From Porogramme epimiltina (taxonomy: Eukaryota; Basidiomycota; Agaricomycetes; Polyporales; Polyporaceae), in contig FTLJ01000290.1 of NCBI GenBank assembly GCA_900155495.1, positions 62,001 to 126,000 of the forward strand: DNA of 64,000 bases, in the 5' to 3' direction. The notes beneath the pieces are model-generated. The model was not told the DNA's origin. It searched no databases and saw only the letters and a program-made list of their open reading frames with translations. Below are positions 23,170-34,667 of this stretch, piece by piece (positions within the stretch are counted from its first letter, which is position 1; each line of letters starts with the position of its first letter). The translations under genes were made by a program, and so were the position numbers.

Positions 23170-24480
23170 ATGTCTATCACGGCCAAGGAGCTGGCCTACG
23201 CGGCCACGACGCAGCCCTTCACGCGGCACTTTCGCCACCTCCTTCCCGTCCCGCGGTTCCTCGTCCGGGGACCCTTCATGCCAGGGCAGCCGGTCCCGAA
23301 AGACACGAAGCCCAAGGACAGGATCAAATTCTGGAACATTGTTCCCGGTGACTTTGTGCGCCTGCGTGGGGATACGAAGGGAACTGTGCATGAGGTGCAC
23401 CGTGTCAACAAGCTGAGCAATAGGGTGCTTCTGAAGCGCGAGGTTAACAAAGCGGTGAGTCGTCGTCTTCCGACGCGGTGGGAGTCTTGGAAAGCCATTC
23501 CTCGGTGGTGCTGACATGCGTGACGATGGTTCTTCTAGGACTACGTTCCAGACCAACGGTCAGGGTCAGGCATCTCAGTACCGTATTCACAGTGCCAGCT
23601 GCTCCTTGGCAAGTATGAGTATCCGCCGGAAGAGGGCTCGTCACAGCCCAAAGTTGAAAAGTGCGCATTCTTTGATCTCTATATGAGCTCGTATCTTACA
23701 TGCGTTTGCTAGTGTGTTCGCCACACGCTTAACAACGTCCCAGCCATACTTCGACAAGGGCTTGGGTTACTGGGTGTGGAAGCGTTACGCTGTGAACACG
23801 GCTCCCCGTCTGCCCGACTATTCACCAGATGCGCACGTATCTGTCAGGATACCGTGGCCGAAGCGCAATGAAGTCACAAAACCTGAGGGTGAGCTAGTGT
23901 GCTGCTATGGCTTACTCTACTAACGTGTACTCCGTGCCCAGCTGGTCTTTACGACACCGTGGAAGCTGCCGTGAACGAAGTCACGTACACTCCGCCGCCA
24001 CTACCCTCCACCCTCCTCTCTCCCGTTCCCCGTACGCCCTCACAGCAAGAGTATATTACCTCCCTCTCCAAGCCACACAAGGTTTCCGTCCCCACGTCGG
24101 CTCCCGTAGAAGTGCACGTCCGCAAGGAGCTCTCCAACCCCCACAGCCGCGCGAAGAAGCAGGCACGCTGGCAGACCGCACAGATCCGCTCCAAGGTGCT
24201 CCTCCAGGAGTACATCCAGGCCGAGTACGCAAACCTCGCCGGGCGCACGAAGAGCGACGCGCGCGCGGAGGCGACGTGGAAGTGGCAGCAGCGGCTCCGT
24301 GACGAGCGCACGGAGGAGGTCAAGCGTCGCTGGCGGAACCGGGGTGCGGAGGCGCAACTGGAGCGCCGCAAGGTGCGCAAGGCTCGCAAGGTCGCGAAGC
24401 GCAACGAGAAGCTGCGCAACCTCGTGCTCGTCAATGCCCCGAACCAGGTCGTGCCGTCGCCCAGCAAGGCGTCTGCGTAG
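23170..24480 (+). CDS. MRPL40: Mitochondrial large-subunit ribosomal protein uL24m
   Basis: A structural protein of the mitochondrial large ribosomal subunit. Four exons: 23170-23454, 23539-23660, 23713-23888 and 23942-24480, giving 373 aa. A KOW motif lies at about 56-85 (WNIVPGDFVRLRGDTKGTVH), as in L24. Downstream are fungal mito-specific segments such as GLGYWVWKRYAVNTAPRLPD and RIPWPKRNEV. A strongly basic helical C-terminal region contains VKRRWRNRGAEAQL and RKARKVAKRNEKLRNL. The length fits fungal uL24m, which is much longer than bacterial L24. Two other mitochondrial translation genes, bL12m and MRF1, lie in the window but not adjacent. Confidence 0.9.
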
Positions 24481-25283
24481 AGGTCGTTCCTTCTGGGGAT
24501 GGTGTATATTGTATGTTTCGATGCGCGTGGTCGGATACGGCCAGCGTGTTGCGTAATGATACTACGTCTAGCTCTTTGCTCGTCAGACGTAACATATGCG
24601 TGTTCCACGGGTGTTTTGGCGTGCCACCCACGCTAGCCCTGGCACCGGCGTGCGTCAACCCAGAAATCAACTTCCATTTTCAACTTTAGAGTGCCCGGGT
24701 GCGAAGCCCGAAGCTCCATCAAGACCACCTGTTGACAAAGCTCGTTGATCTCGACTCGCTAAATTACAAGCTCCTGAATCAATGACATCACTGTTATTGG
24801 CGCGAGGTGTCTGCATTATAAATCTTGCACGAATTCGGAGGGCAGTGGGGTGAGGATGACCTGCCTCCTCGAAAGCACTTCAGTACGCGAGCACTACAAT
24901 CCTCAAGGGTTACCACAGACTACTGAACATTCTACGCGAGTTCTGCTTGAGTTGCTTGATGAAGGAATGGGGAGACATGAGCAAGGAAACGCAACGGACG
25001 CCCACGGCGAGTGTGGCTTACGGAACATCTGACGGAGTTCTTGGGGTGACGGAATGCCGCATGGGGCGCCCGACAAGCGCCTCGCGAATCGCGACTCTTC
25101 CAGCTCCCGCCGTGCGACTCCGGGGGACGTCTTTGGAATATGACTCTAAAATGCGACAAAATCCTTAGAATATAAAGCTACCGGCCGCAAGGCTACCATC
25201 CCCTGCCCCTTCGTCAGCCTCCTGCCCTCTCATCCCGGTCGACCCCTTGTTATCGCGTTTCGGGCCCTGCAACGTGCTCGACC
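24481..25283. other. Intergenic uL24m / DHA1 transporter
   Basis: About 800 bp, tandem orientation. A TATA-like box lies at 25171-25176 close to the transporter. No supportable gene or repeat. Confidence 0.5.
25171..25176 (+). promoter_or_regulatory. TATA-like box of the DHA1 transporter
   Basis: TATAAA about 113 bp upstream of the start codon, in a plausible position for a regulated transporter gene. Inferred from sequence and distance only. Confidence 0.4.
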
Positions 25284-27398
25284 ATGTCTGGCAACTCGGA
25301 AACGGTGACGCTCAACGACATCGATGTCGAGAAGAAGCTTCCAGCGCCCGCCCAAGAGAGTATAAAACAGGAACTCGACGAAAGCCAAGACCTTTCCCCT
25401 AGGGACCCTTTTCTTGTCCAGCTTGAGCCCTCGGAGAATCCGTGCTTGCTCCCACTCTGGCGGAAATGGCTGGCGGTGGCAGCGATCAGTTCTTCATCGC
25501 TGTGTGCGACATTTACATCGTCAGTGGTACGTGTTGTCATTTATTTTGGCTACCACGGCCTTCTTACAATAGGTAAATGACGGTAGGCCGCGTTCACTGA
25601 GGCAGGGTTGGCACGGGACCTGCATACGATCCATGAAGTCACAATCCTGAGCATCAGCCTGTACGTGCTAGGTCTAGGTATTGGACCCCTGGTCGTCGGA
25701 CCTTTGTCCGAGGTGTATGGGCGGAACATCATCTACCGTGTCTCGTATGTCCTCTTCTTCGCATTCACTTTCCCCACGGCGTTTCCACCCAATATCGGTA
25801 TGTGCATGCCCCCGAATGGCCGCTCTTATCCTCTCTCACCAAGTGAACAGAGGTGTATTTGGTCTTCCGGTTTATCACCGGTCTATGTGGAGCAGCATTC
25901 TTGAGTGTCGCGGGTGGGAGTGTGAGTGACCTGTTTGACAATGCAAACGTAGCAACGTGAGTTTCCCCTCTCGTAGCTGCCCTTACTCGCCATCACTTAT
26001 TCCACGCTACCATCTCGCAGTCCCATGGCAGTCTACACTATATCACCTTTCATTGGTCCCGTAGTAGGCCCTCTCATCGCAGGGTAAGTATAGACCTCTC
26101 AATTGGTCGCAAATATCCGCTGATTATAGCCCTAAGGTTCATCGTAGACGTGAGTCCAATTTAGTATTAACGTAGCAGTCTCTGACCTACGGACAGAACA
26201 CCGATTGGAGATGGTGCTACCGAGTGCTGTTGATATGGCAATTCGTTCAAATAATTCTACTCTTCGCAGTGAGTCTCTGTTGCTCAGGAGGCATTCAGTC
26301 ATTTGTTGATTCGCTCTCAGTGCGTCCCAGAAACATATGTGCCGGTCATCCTCAAGAAGAAGGCCCAACGGTAAGCCTTGTTATAAGGACGGTAGAATCA
26401 TACTCACGATTGTGTGGAAGCCTACGGAAGGAAAATGAGAAGTATTATGCTCCTCTTGATCAGCGGGAATCTAGTCTGTTCGAGATGATACTCTTCAGTA
26501 TCTCTACACCTTTCAGTGCGTGCTCGTTAATCATCATGACTGTACCTTGTCACTTATATTTACAACCTAGAGCTCGTCTTCTATGATCGTATGGCCCTGG
26601 CTTTGGATCTCTGGTAAGGAGAATATTCTGATTCCCCTCGCGCGTAATCAATATAACTGATCACGAAACTAGGTCCGCGGTGCTCCTCGGGATCTTGTAT
26701 CTGGCATTCCAGGCATTCCCGATCATCTTCGAGCAAATTCATGGCTTTAGTGTTCAAGAAACCGGGATGGCATTCCTCGGCATCGGTTTAGGGATGATAC
26801 TCGCCCTGGCGTCACAGCCATACTGGAACAGTTTGTTCCGCGCGAAGTCCCTTAAACATAACGGGAATCCTCCGCCAGAAGTTCGCCTCATCGTCGCGAA
26901 GTACGGCGCCATCCTCGCACCCCTAGGTATGCTCAGGTTCATCGTCAATGTTGAGCTTCAAGTATCTGAGTAGTACTTGAATTACACAGGACTATTCGTA
27001 ATGGCATTTACGACGTACAAACAAGTGCACTGGATCGGTCCGATCATTGGCTCTATTCCATTCGGCTCAGGAACTGTGTTCATCTTCACGGGAGTATTCA
27101 CGTATCTCGTCACTGCATACCGACCAATTGCGGCGAGCGCGATGGCTGCCAACAGCGCGCTACGTTCAACATTCGCTGCAGTTTTTCCATTGTTTGCAGG
27201 GCAGATGTACGATGCTCTCGGTACGGTCGGAGCCACCGCGCTTCTGGCCGGGCTCATGACAGTCATGGCCCCATTACCGTGAGTAATTTGTTCCGCTGAC
27301 CTGTGCGGCGGCCGACTGATGAATTGTCGAACACCAGGTTCATCTTCTATAAGATCGGTGCCAGGCTACGCCAGAACTCTCGGTTCTCTGCTGCATAA
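25284..27398 (+). CDS. MFS transporter, DHA1 drug/polyamine type
   Basis: A proton antiporter of the fungal DHA1 family (Tpo1/Flr1-like), expected in the plasma membrane for export of drugs or polyamines. Twelve exons: 25284-25526, 25587-25797, 25851-25956, 26022-26093, 26137-26149, 26197-26268, 26321-26370, 26421-26515, 26571-26613, 26673-26926, 26990-27278 and 27338-27398, giving 502 aa. Twelve membrane segments are expected. Motif A between TM2 and TM3 appears as GPLSEVYGRNIIYR. The antiporter motif C is FIGPVVGPLIAGF. NTDWRWCYRVLLIWQFVQ is the standard DHA1 loop. The cytosolic N-terminus is acidic. Exon 5 is only 13 nt and its upstream intron only 43 bp. The substrate cannot be read from sequence. 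Confidence 0.9.
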
Positions 27399-28115
27399 TC
27401 GAGGTAGACGGCGTTCAAATGTCATGGAATTCCTTTGGTCTTTGCCAAAGTCGCTTGTCACGACAATTTACGACAAAAGTTTACGCTCTTCACATACTAT
27501 ACCGGCCCCCGACTAATTCCGTCATCTCTACATCACTGGCGGGCTTTAGACCGGCTCCCCTTGTATCCATAGTGCTCATGACTACATCATGTGTACGGCT
27601 GCACTCCATACGTCACCTAGCGTTTGTCTAGAGAATGCAGCGGTTCTTTCGTCGTCGAAGCTTGCAGGAACGTGGGCGCTTTCAGAATGTGTGGTAAGTA
27701 ATAGGTGTTATTCCTGGTTGAAGGTGAGTTACGACCTGTTGATGGCCACCAAGACTCTGATCTGTGAGGCACAGGGGTTGTTCAATATGGGAAGGTTAGC
27801 GCCGAGGGCGCCTTCCTCTGCTAATCGAGATAAAGCTTTGCAGAACCTGATTCTGCAGGAACCAAACACTTGGTACCTGGGGATGCCGGGCAACATTTCC
27901 GTTAGCAAGCCCGTGGTATGACCACATGGGCGCGAGGACCGGCGCCGATTATCGATTGCATGGGACATTTTATGTCGTGTTACAGAGACGGAACCTCCCC
28001 ATATATTAACCGGCGGCCGCCCCTATGAGCGCCCAACATCCATATAAGCACATCCTGTTCTCAGTTACCCTCCAGTCCATCTTCACCTCTCCTCCAACAG
28101 ACCCCTCTCTCTACC
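27399..28115. other. Intergenic DHA1 transporter / MetE-like gene
   Basis: About 717 bp. An ATATAAG box at 28042-28048, some 70 bp before the next start, is a possible core promoter. No gene seen. Confidence 0.5.
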
Positions 28116-29671
28116 ATGTCCGCCTCCACCAACAAGATCAACCCTCCCTTCCGCGCGGACCACATTGGTTCCCTCAAGCGCCCTGACGCACTCCTCGCGA
28201 AGCGCAAGGAGTTTGATGATGGCAAGTGCTCAGCGGAAGAGCTCAAGGTTGTCGAGGATGAAGCCGTCACTGCGATTGTCAAACTGCAGCGCGAGGTCGG
28301 CATCAAGAGCATGACGGACGGAGAGTTCAGGAGGTATGCCCCTGTCTGCATCTTCTCCTGTTTGATGGGAGTCAGACCTGCGTCGCGCGCGCAGGCACAT
28401 GTTCTTCGACGGCGTCTTCGACAACCTTGAAGGCATGAAGTACATTCGCCCTGGTGAGTTCCCTCGCTCCGTTCAGCATGCGAGCGCTGACAGGCTGCGG
28501 CGGTCACAGTTCCAATGCACATGCTCATGGATTACGTTCCGGACGTCGCCGCGTTCAAGGAACTCGAGTTCCATGGTGGGGACTCGTATATATGCACGGT
28601 ATAACCTCCACTCTAACGTCGCGCGGGAGAACTAACCTTCCTCTTCGTCTTCCCAGGGGAAGTTGAAGCGCACCAAGCCGTTCTACATCTCGCAATTCGA
28701 AGCGCTCAAAGCGCTCACGGCGCCCGAGGTTCGTGTGCATGACTCTCGCTTCACTAGGTTTACTTGGACGCATGCTTATCGCACACTTCTACTAGGAACA
28801 CAAGAACCTCAAGATCACCATGGCGGCGCCCGAGTGGTTCCACCTCCGCCACGGAGAGTTCGCGTACGCGAAGGAGGTTTACAGCAATGATGGTACGCCC
28901 GTCCCGCGCCCGGCCCGGCCATTCAATTGAACTCCCACGCTCCCCACAGATGAGTACTTCGACGACATCGCGCTCGCCTACCAGCAAGAAATTCAGGCGC
29001 TCTACGAAGCGGGCTGCCGCAACATCCAGTTCGACGACCCTCTGCTCGCCTACTTCTGCGCGGAGTCGATGATCAAGGGCATGGAGGAGCGCGGAGTCGA
29101 CCACGCCGCTCTGCTCGACACGTACATCCGCGCGTACAACAACTGCTTGAAGGGCCGCCCCACGGACATGACCGTCGGTCTGCACCTCTGCCGTGGAAAC
29201 TTCCGTGCGGGTATGCACTTCTCCGAAGGCGGCTACGACCGCATCGCGATCAAGCTCTTCCAGCAAATCAACGTCGACTGCTACTACCTCGAGTACGACA
29301 CGCCCCGCGCGGGCTCGTTCGAGCCTCTCAAGTTCCTCCCTCCCACCAAGACAGTTGTGCTCGGGCTCATCACGTCCAAGTTCGCGAAGCTCGAGGACCT
29401 GGACGACCTCGTCTCGCGCGTCAGGAACGCCGCGGCGATCATCGCGTCAGGACAGGAGGGACGTACGGCCGAGGAGGCCCTCGGACAGTGCGTTTTTCTT
29501 TTTCGCATGTACCTCGTCCTACGTTCCGACCTCTTGTGCAGGATTTGTCTCAGCCCACAGTGCGGCTTCGCATCGCACTCGGACGGGAACAACATTGACG
29601 AGGCCGCGATGCGCGCTAAGCTCGAGCTCGTCGTCAAGACTGCTAAGACTCTCTGGGGAGACGACATCTAA
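28116..29671 (+). CDS. Single-domain cobalamin-independent methionine synthase-like protein
   Basis: A 400-aa protein like the C-terminal catalytic barrel of MetE, without the N-terminal barrel. Seven exons: 28116-28333, 28395-28453, 28510-28598, 28657-28728, 28796-28892, 28950-29487 and 29542-29671. It starts with FRADHIGSLKRP, and SMTDGEFRR and NIQFDDPLLAYF follow. The zinc/thiol site of the family is complete: His-x-Cys in LHLCRGNF, Glu in YLEYDTPRAG and the last Cys in SPQCGFASH. This supports a methyl- or alkyl-transfer reaction to or from a thiol. Short forms of this kind (YxjG/YxjH-like) occur in bacteria and many fungi and have poorly known substrates. I would not call it the main methionine synthase. 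Confidence 0.88.
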
Positions 29672-30070
29672 GGGGGTGATGATCTAGCTTGATGATCTAG
29701 TGAGAGGAGACTTCAACGTAAAATTGTATTTGTAGAATAGGTGTATGATGCTGTACTCACAACCTGTTCGCATACCCTTGCTTTCAACAAGCATATCTAA
29801 TTTATACTCATGACATTTGACTCTGACCACCATCTCCTCTGATCTCTATTTTAAGTTATCTACGTCTTAAAATTTCACAAACCGGATGGTCATTAGCTAC
29901 GGCCCGCACCAAACTACGTATACGTATACTGAATATGAGTTCACGTGATCGAAACGCGAAGAGTAACGCGTGACCTTTCGCGTTCTCCACAGTTTCGCGC
30001 TTGGGGACGACGGTCCAGAGTGTTTCCTTCCACTTCCATCCTGCTTGTATCTTGCCCCTCTCTCTCCGAT
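29672..30070. other. Intergenic MetE-like gene / CTF8
   Basis: About 400 bp, AT-rich in the middle. It contains TCACGTGA at 29941-29948. Confidence 0.5.
29941..29948. promoter_or_regulatory. TCACGTGA E-box upstream of CTF8
   Basis: A perfect palindrome about 125 bp before the CTF8 start codon. Candidate bHLH site; function inferred. Confidence 0.4.
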
Positions 30071-30606
30071 ATGCTAGTAGAAATCAATGTCAACCTTCCA
30101 AGCTCGTCTTCGTCATATCGTCAGCTACCCCCGCAACTCGTCCAGTTCGGCACGGACGAAATAATGCTCGTTGAACTCCAGGGTGCGCTAGAGGTTGAGG
30201 GGAACCAGGACGGACAATTAGTGGGTAAATTGAGGGTGGATGCGTCCTCAGTGAGTCTTCCGTCGCTCAAGCACTCGTATGCGACGTATCAAACGGACAC
30301 CGTTCCTCGCCGTAGAAAAAGCCAACCCTCATGATCGGCCACCATTTGCTTGAAGGCAAGCTTGTGAATCTCCCCAAACCGCTTGCTGTGCTACAAAGGA
30401 AGGACGCCGCCTCCCTCAATGAGGCTGAAGGAGACTCTGCTATGGATGTGGACGAAGAGTCCGAGCGGACAACGAAGGCTCGTGCGCCTAGCTGGGACAT
30501 AGTTGCCGTTGTCAAACGCAAAATGGTCTTTGCCAAGAGGCCGATGCCCGTGGTGGGCAAATCGTCTGGAACGGCCCCATTATCACGCGTGGGGAGCAAG
30601 GTGTGA
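30071..30606 (+). CDS. CTF8: Ctf8, subunit of the Ctf18 alternative clamp loader
   Basis: Ctf8 with Dcc1 and Ctf18 loads or unloads PCNA and supports sister-chromatid cohesion. Two exons, 30071-30250 and 30316-30606, give 156 aa, close to the usual size. The conserved core is EIMLVELQGALEVEG followed, after a 65-bp intron, by KKPTLMIGHHLLEGKLVNLP and KPLAVLQRK. The C-terminal strand is WDIVAVVKRKMVFAKRPMP. A short acidic Asp/Glu/Ser insert separates them. The join brings the two halves of the Ctf8 motif together, so the model is well supported. The final 15 residues are not conserved, and a further small exon cannot be excluded. Confidence 0.88.
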
Positions 30607-31028
30607 TGGAGTTTGAGTTCTGTATCTATAGTGCGTCTCGTTCAGGGCCATCTCCACTGTTTTGCTGACTGTCGTGCGACTGTAGGTCTCTCCGTGTATT
30701 TATGGTTGTACATACAATAACTATTCCCCTATCCCGTGGAAACTGATCATGGCCTTGATCCGACCTGGATCTTATATGGATTGGGGTTGCATCTACACAG
30801 TCATCTACACAGTCGTCCACACTGTCTCTCATGCGCCATGACGCAACACTGCTTAACCTATTATATTCTTTCTAACAACACTGCCTCGTAGTTTGCCGCC
30901 CTGCACTTTGGAAAGCTTATACAGTACACTCGTGGGAGATCGGTGAGCGCTGATAGACATCTCACCTAACCTCTACTTGCAGCCCTCATAAGCCTTTCTC
31001 TACTCCCTCTCACTGATTGCACACCAGG
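30607..31028. other. Intergenic CTF8 / WD40 fusion gene
   Basis: About 420 bp, AT-rich. It includes a repeated CATCTACACAGTC at about 30789-30815. Promoter of the next gene. No other feature. Confidence 0.45.
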
Positions 31029-33786
31029 ATGTCGTCCGAGCCCGACGCGGTGTATAATATCTACGCCAGACAACTGTTCATCCGTCGGCATGGCTATCCC
31101 CTTTGGAAACCTGAACCTGAAACCCCCGGCAACGAGATCCGGTTGGGGGATGTCGGATTTTTGTCAAATGGCGCGTTCTACCAAATCTTCAACGCCACTA
31201 TCTCTGAAAACGATCCATCTCAAACCAATGGAGTACCAGAAGACTTTGAGAAGTGGACGGTAAGGCCTCTACATATCGCCGTGATGAAGAAGGCCATCGA
31301 GTCGGCGCTTTGCAGTCGCTCGGTGTCTTCTTTCAGCATGAATGGCGAGGTTACAAGGTACGGTTTTGACATTGTCTACGCTTTCCATGTCTCAGCCTGC
31401 AAACGGTGTCACCAAATAGCGATATCAATGCCATTGGTGGCGGGATCAAGTTCAGATGCTCCCAGGAACAAGGCGCCTTTCTATTCCCACACCTCCCCGC
31501 AGATCGGACACAGCTGCACCCCAGCAAGCGGTTCGGGAAGTACATGCTCGACCAGATTGACAAATGGCACGCCTTCTTGCTCAGCGAGGCCATCGACCTC
31601 GACAAGCGCCGCGAGGAGATCCTCTTCGTCTCCGGTTTTGTGAAGACGAACGACTGGGGCATCGGCGCGTTCACGCACAGCGGACGCTCGGCAGAGGTCT
31701 CGTTTCAGGTGCAGCTACCGTTCTTCACCGGGACCGTCAGTGGCGCGACCTCGCACGAGTCGGGTGGGAACGCGGAGATGCGCACGAAGCCGGGCCCTGA
31801 CCGTCCGCTCTCGCCGAACTCTCCCCGCCGCTCGTTCGCGTCGGGGTCCGCGCCGAGCCTGGCCGGCACTAGCGAGGCGATGCAGACATTGGAGTCGCAC
31901 ACTGCGCCTCCTGCGGAAGGTGTGGCGGCCGGTCCCGGGGATGCGGAGAAGAAGGATCAGTGCTTGTTTTTGAACTACTACCAGGTCAGGAGACGCTTTT
32001 GGCGGCCGAGAGTTATGAAAGGAGCTGCAGGACCGGACGAGCGGGAACCTGAAGACCACGACGGTACCGAGGATAGCGCAGTTATGAGCGAGGATTATCT
32101 TGCCCAAGCGGAGCCTGGGTCTGAGCCGTATAATCCCGTTGGTATCCTGTTGGACTACATCTTGGATTACCCTATGGAGGTGAATCTTCTTCGATGTGTA
32201 TCGCTGCTAGCACTGATTTTTTTCAGGACGGATCGCAAGTGGAAGCAGCTATCGCGAGCGATACTCATCTATACCAGCTTTTCGTAAGCATCGTCTTATT
32301 CTAGGCGCTTTCATGGATCTGAAATCTGAATTAGGATGGCGATGTCCCTATGGATGTTCGAGAAGCACTAAACAAGATGAAACCACCAGTGATGTTCTTG
32401 GACGATGACAGAGAGCGTGAGTTGTGCCTTTGCTCCCTTGTTTATCTCATTTACAGACTGGGGCATCGTGCATCAGTGGCCGCACTGGCATGTGCGGAGT
32501 GGGGTACCGAATTCGATGATATCGAAGACGAAGTAGAAACACAGGTCACAGGTAATTCATGTTCTCTCCGGGCTAATCCACATCGTCCCTTCTCACATAT
32601 ATTCAAATCCACAGAAAAGCAAAAACATGATAAAAACGTTGCAGGTGACTTCTCGTTTGATCCAGAACCTGAAGCTGGCTCCTCGAAGATAGATGAAGAT
32701 GCCACCAAGCACTCTCGACCGGCGGTCAGAGATGGTGCCACGGGGGACGTGATTGTAGTCATGGAGGAGCATGCTGGGGGCGTTACTAGCGTAGCATGCT
32801 CTCCAGATGGTAGATTTATCGCCAGTGGATCAGAAGACACGAACATAATCCTCTGGGACGGGATAACGGGGGACTTCATTACTACCCTCACAGATCACCA
32901 AGATGCAGTATGGACCATCACGTTTTCCCCGGACGGCAGGCTCCTCGCGTCAGGCTCAGGTGACGGCGTCGCATATATCTGGAATATCGAGGATATCGGG
33001 TCGTGTAGTTCCACGTCGCTGGGCGCCCACAATGGCGTCGTCCAGACCATGGTCTTTTCGCCCGACGGGAACAAGCTCGTTACGTCATGCGTGGACTTCG
33101 TCCTCCGGCTCTGGGATATGCGCTCCGGCGGTACCCTCCTGCACACGCTCGGGGAGCACGCGCCCGAGGGGCACACCTCAGTGGTCATGGCGGCGGTGAT
33201 CTCGCCCGACAGCAAGCTGGTCGGCTCGTGCGCGGCGGACCGCACGGCGAAGATCTGGGACGCAGAGACGGGCTCGCTGCTGCACACGCTCTCCGGGCAC
33301 ACGGGCATCGTGTGGTCGCTCGCGTTCTCGCCGGACTCGGCGCGCGTCGTCACGGGCTCGGACGACACGATCGCGCGGGTGTGGAGCGTGGGCACGGGCG
33401 AGGAGCTCGTCACGCTGCGCGAACACCACGGGTCGGTGTGGGCGGTTGCGTTCTCGCCGGACGGGAAGCAGGTGCTGACGGCGTCGAACGACGCGACGAT
33501 CAAGGTGTGCGACTCGTTCAGCGGGGAGCGGGCGCACGCGTTCCAGCGGCACGACACGGTGGCGAACGCGGCGGTGTTCTCGCCCGACGGGTCGCTCATC
33601 GCGTCGTCCGCGGGCGACAACTCGGTGGTGGCGTGGAGCGCGGTGACGGGGAAGCCGGTCGCGACGTTGAACGGCCACCTGGACAAGGTGACTGGGGTTA
33701 TCTTCACGCCCGACGGGGACCGGTTGGTGTCGTGCTCGGACGACGGGAGCGTAAGGATATGGACTTTGCCAGAGGTGCGCCAATGA
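31029..33786 (+). CDS. Uncharacterised Polyporales-type domain fused to eight WD40 repeats
   Basis: Exons 31029-31357, 31396-32179, 32227-32283 and 32335 onward are secure. The junction between about 32417 and 32645 is not. One splice reads on through HWGIVHQWPHWHV, while the other frame leads into VETQVT and GDFSFDPEPEAG. From 32645 to the stop the frame is open. The N-terminal half (about 390 aa; YNIYARQLFIRRHGYPLW, LGDVGFLSNGAFYQIFNAT, FVKTNDWGIGAFTH) belongs to a family that I know only as unannotated Polyporales proteins. The C-terminal half has eight WD40 repeats of the SPDG...LASGS...IWD type, forming a propeller for protein binding. Two adjacent genes are possible, but no in-frame ATG is available for a separate WD40 gene before MEEHAGG at 32761. 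Repeats 4-8 have almost only G or C at third positions. Confidence 0.65.
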
Positions 33787-34148
33787 GCACCGGGACTATT
33801 TGGATGAGATCTTCGTGAAGGATTGTACACTGATGTTAGACTCGGCCCCGAATATATCATACTTGAGCTTTCGCATACCACCCAGCGCCGTGGCGGAGTA
33901 GATTGAAGATGAAATTGGAGGGACAACGTGCATCATCAATGTGCTGTCCGAGCGAAGACACCGGAGGCGGCGATTGGCCCGTCAGCGGGCGTCTGGCGGG
34001 AAGCGCCAAGGAGCAAGAGGCGTTCTGCACGGGGATTGGCTGCGTTGGTGGATCGCGTCGAGGAGGGTCCGACTCCGAACGCGGCCGATCCGTTTTCGCT
34101 GGTCGGAGGACGGGGGGCTGTTTCCCACGCATCTCTCTCCCCAACGCC
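33787..34148. other. Intergenic WD40 gene / COX8
   Basis: About 360 bp, GC-rich, the promoter of COX8. Nothing else recognised. Confidence 0.5.
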
Positions 34149-34470
34149 ATGTCCCTCCTCGCCCGCTCCGCCGCCCCCCTCCGCCAGGTCGCCCTTCGTG
34201 CGCGCACCGCTCCCGTGCGCTCCATGCACGGCGAGTACAAGGTTAGCGCGCTCTATGAGCTGGCCAGAATGCGCTGCTGACGTGGTGCGCGCTGTACAGC
34301 ACATTCCCTTCGACTACGACAACAAGCCCGTGTTCGGTGCCAAGGTCGCGGCATACCTCCTCACCGGCTTCGCCATCCCCTTCGTTGCGGCATACTACCA
34401 GAGGTAAGCAAAACCATTACTCCTGCGCCGGATGTGTCTGACCCCGCGCTGCAGGACCAAGTCGTCATAG
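34149..34470 (+). CDS. COX8: Cytochrome c oxidase subunit 8 (mammalian COX7c type)
   Basis: A small nuclear-coded subunit of respiratory complex IV in the inner mitochondrial membrane. Three exons, 34149-34241, 34300-34403 and 34455-34470, give 70 aa. The first exon is an Arg/Ala-rich presequence with a likely cleavage before MHGEY. The second contains HIPFDYDNKPVFGAKVAAY followed by one membrane helix, LLTGFAIPFVAAYY. The last exon is 16 nt and adds RTKSS. The IPF-DxDN and G-A-PF-A-Y pattern is typical of the COX7c family. Confidence 0.9.
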
Positions 34471-34667
34471 AGGCTGTCATGCATAGAGGCTACCGTGCAC
34501 AGAGCCTAGACGTATCATAGACCCGCTAATCTGTACATGCGCACGTACTAGAACTTAGACGGTCTCCATTTCCCTCACTTTTGCGTGCACCTCTCTCATC
34601 CCCCGGGATCTCAAGCTTTTCGCCGAGCATAACAATCTGCGGATATCCAAGGCATGCCATTAGAGTG

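Noticed and set aside
33087..33926. Long open frames on both strands over the WD40 repeats
   Set aside because: They follow from the biased third positions of the real frame and from repeat periodicity.
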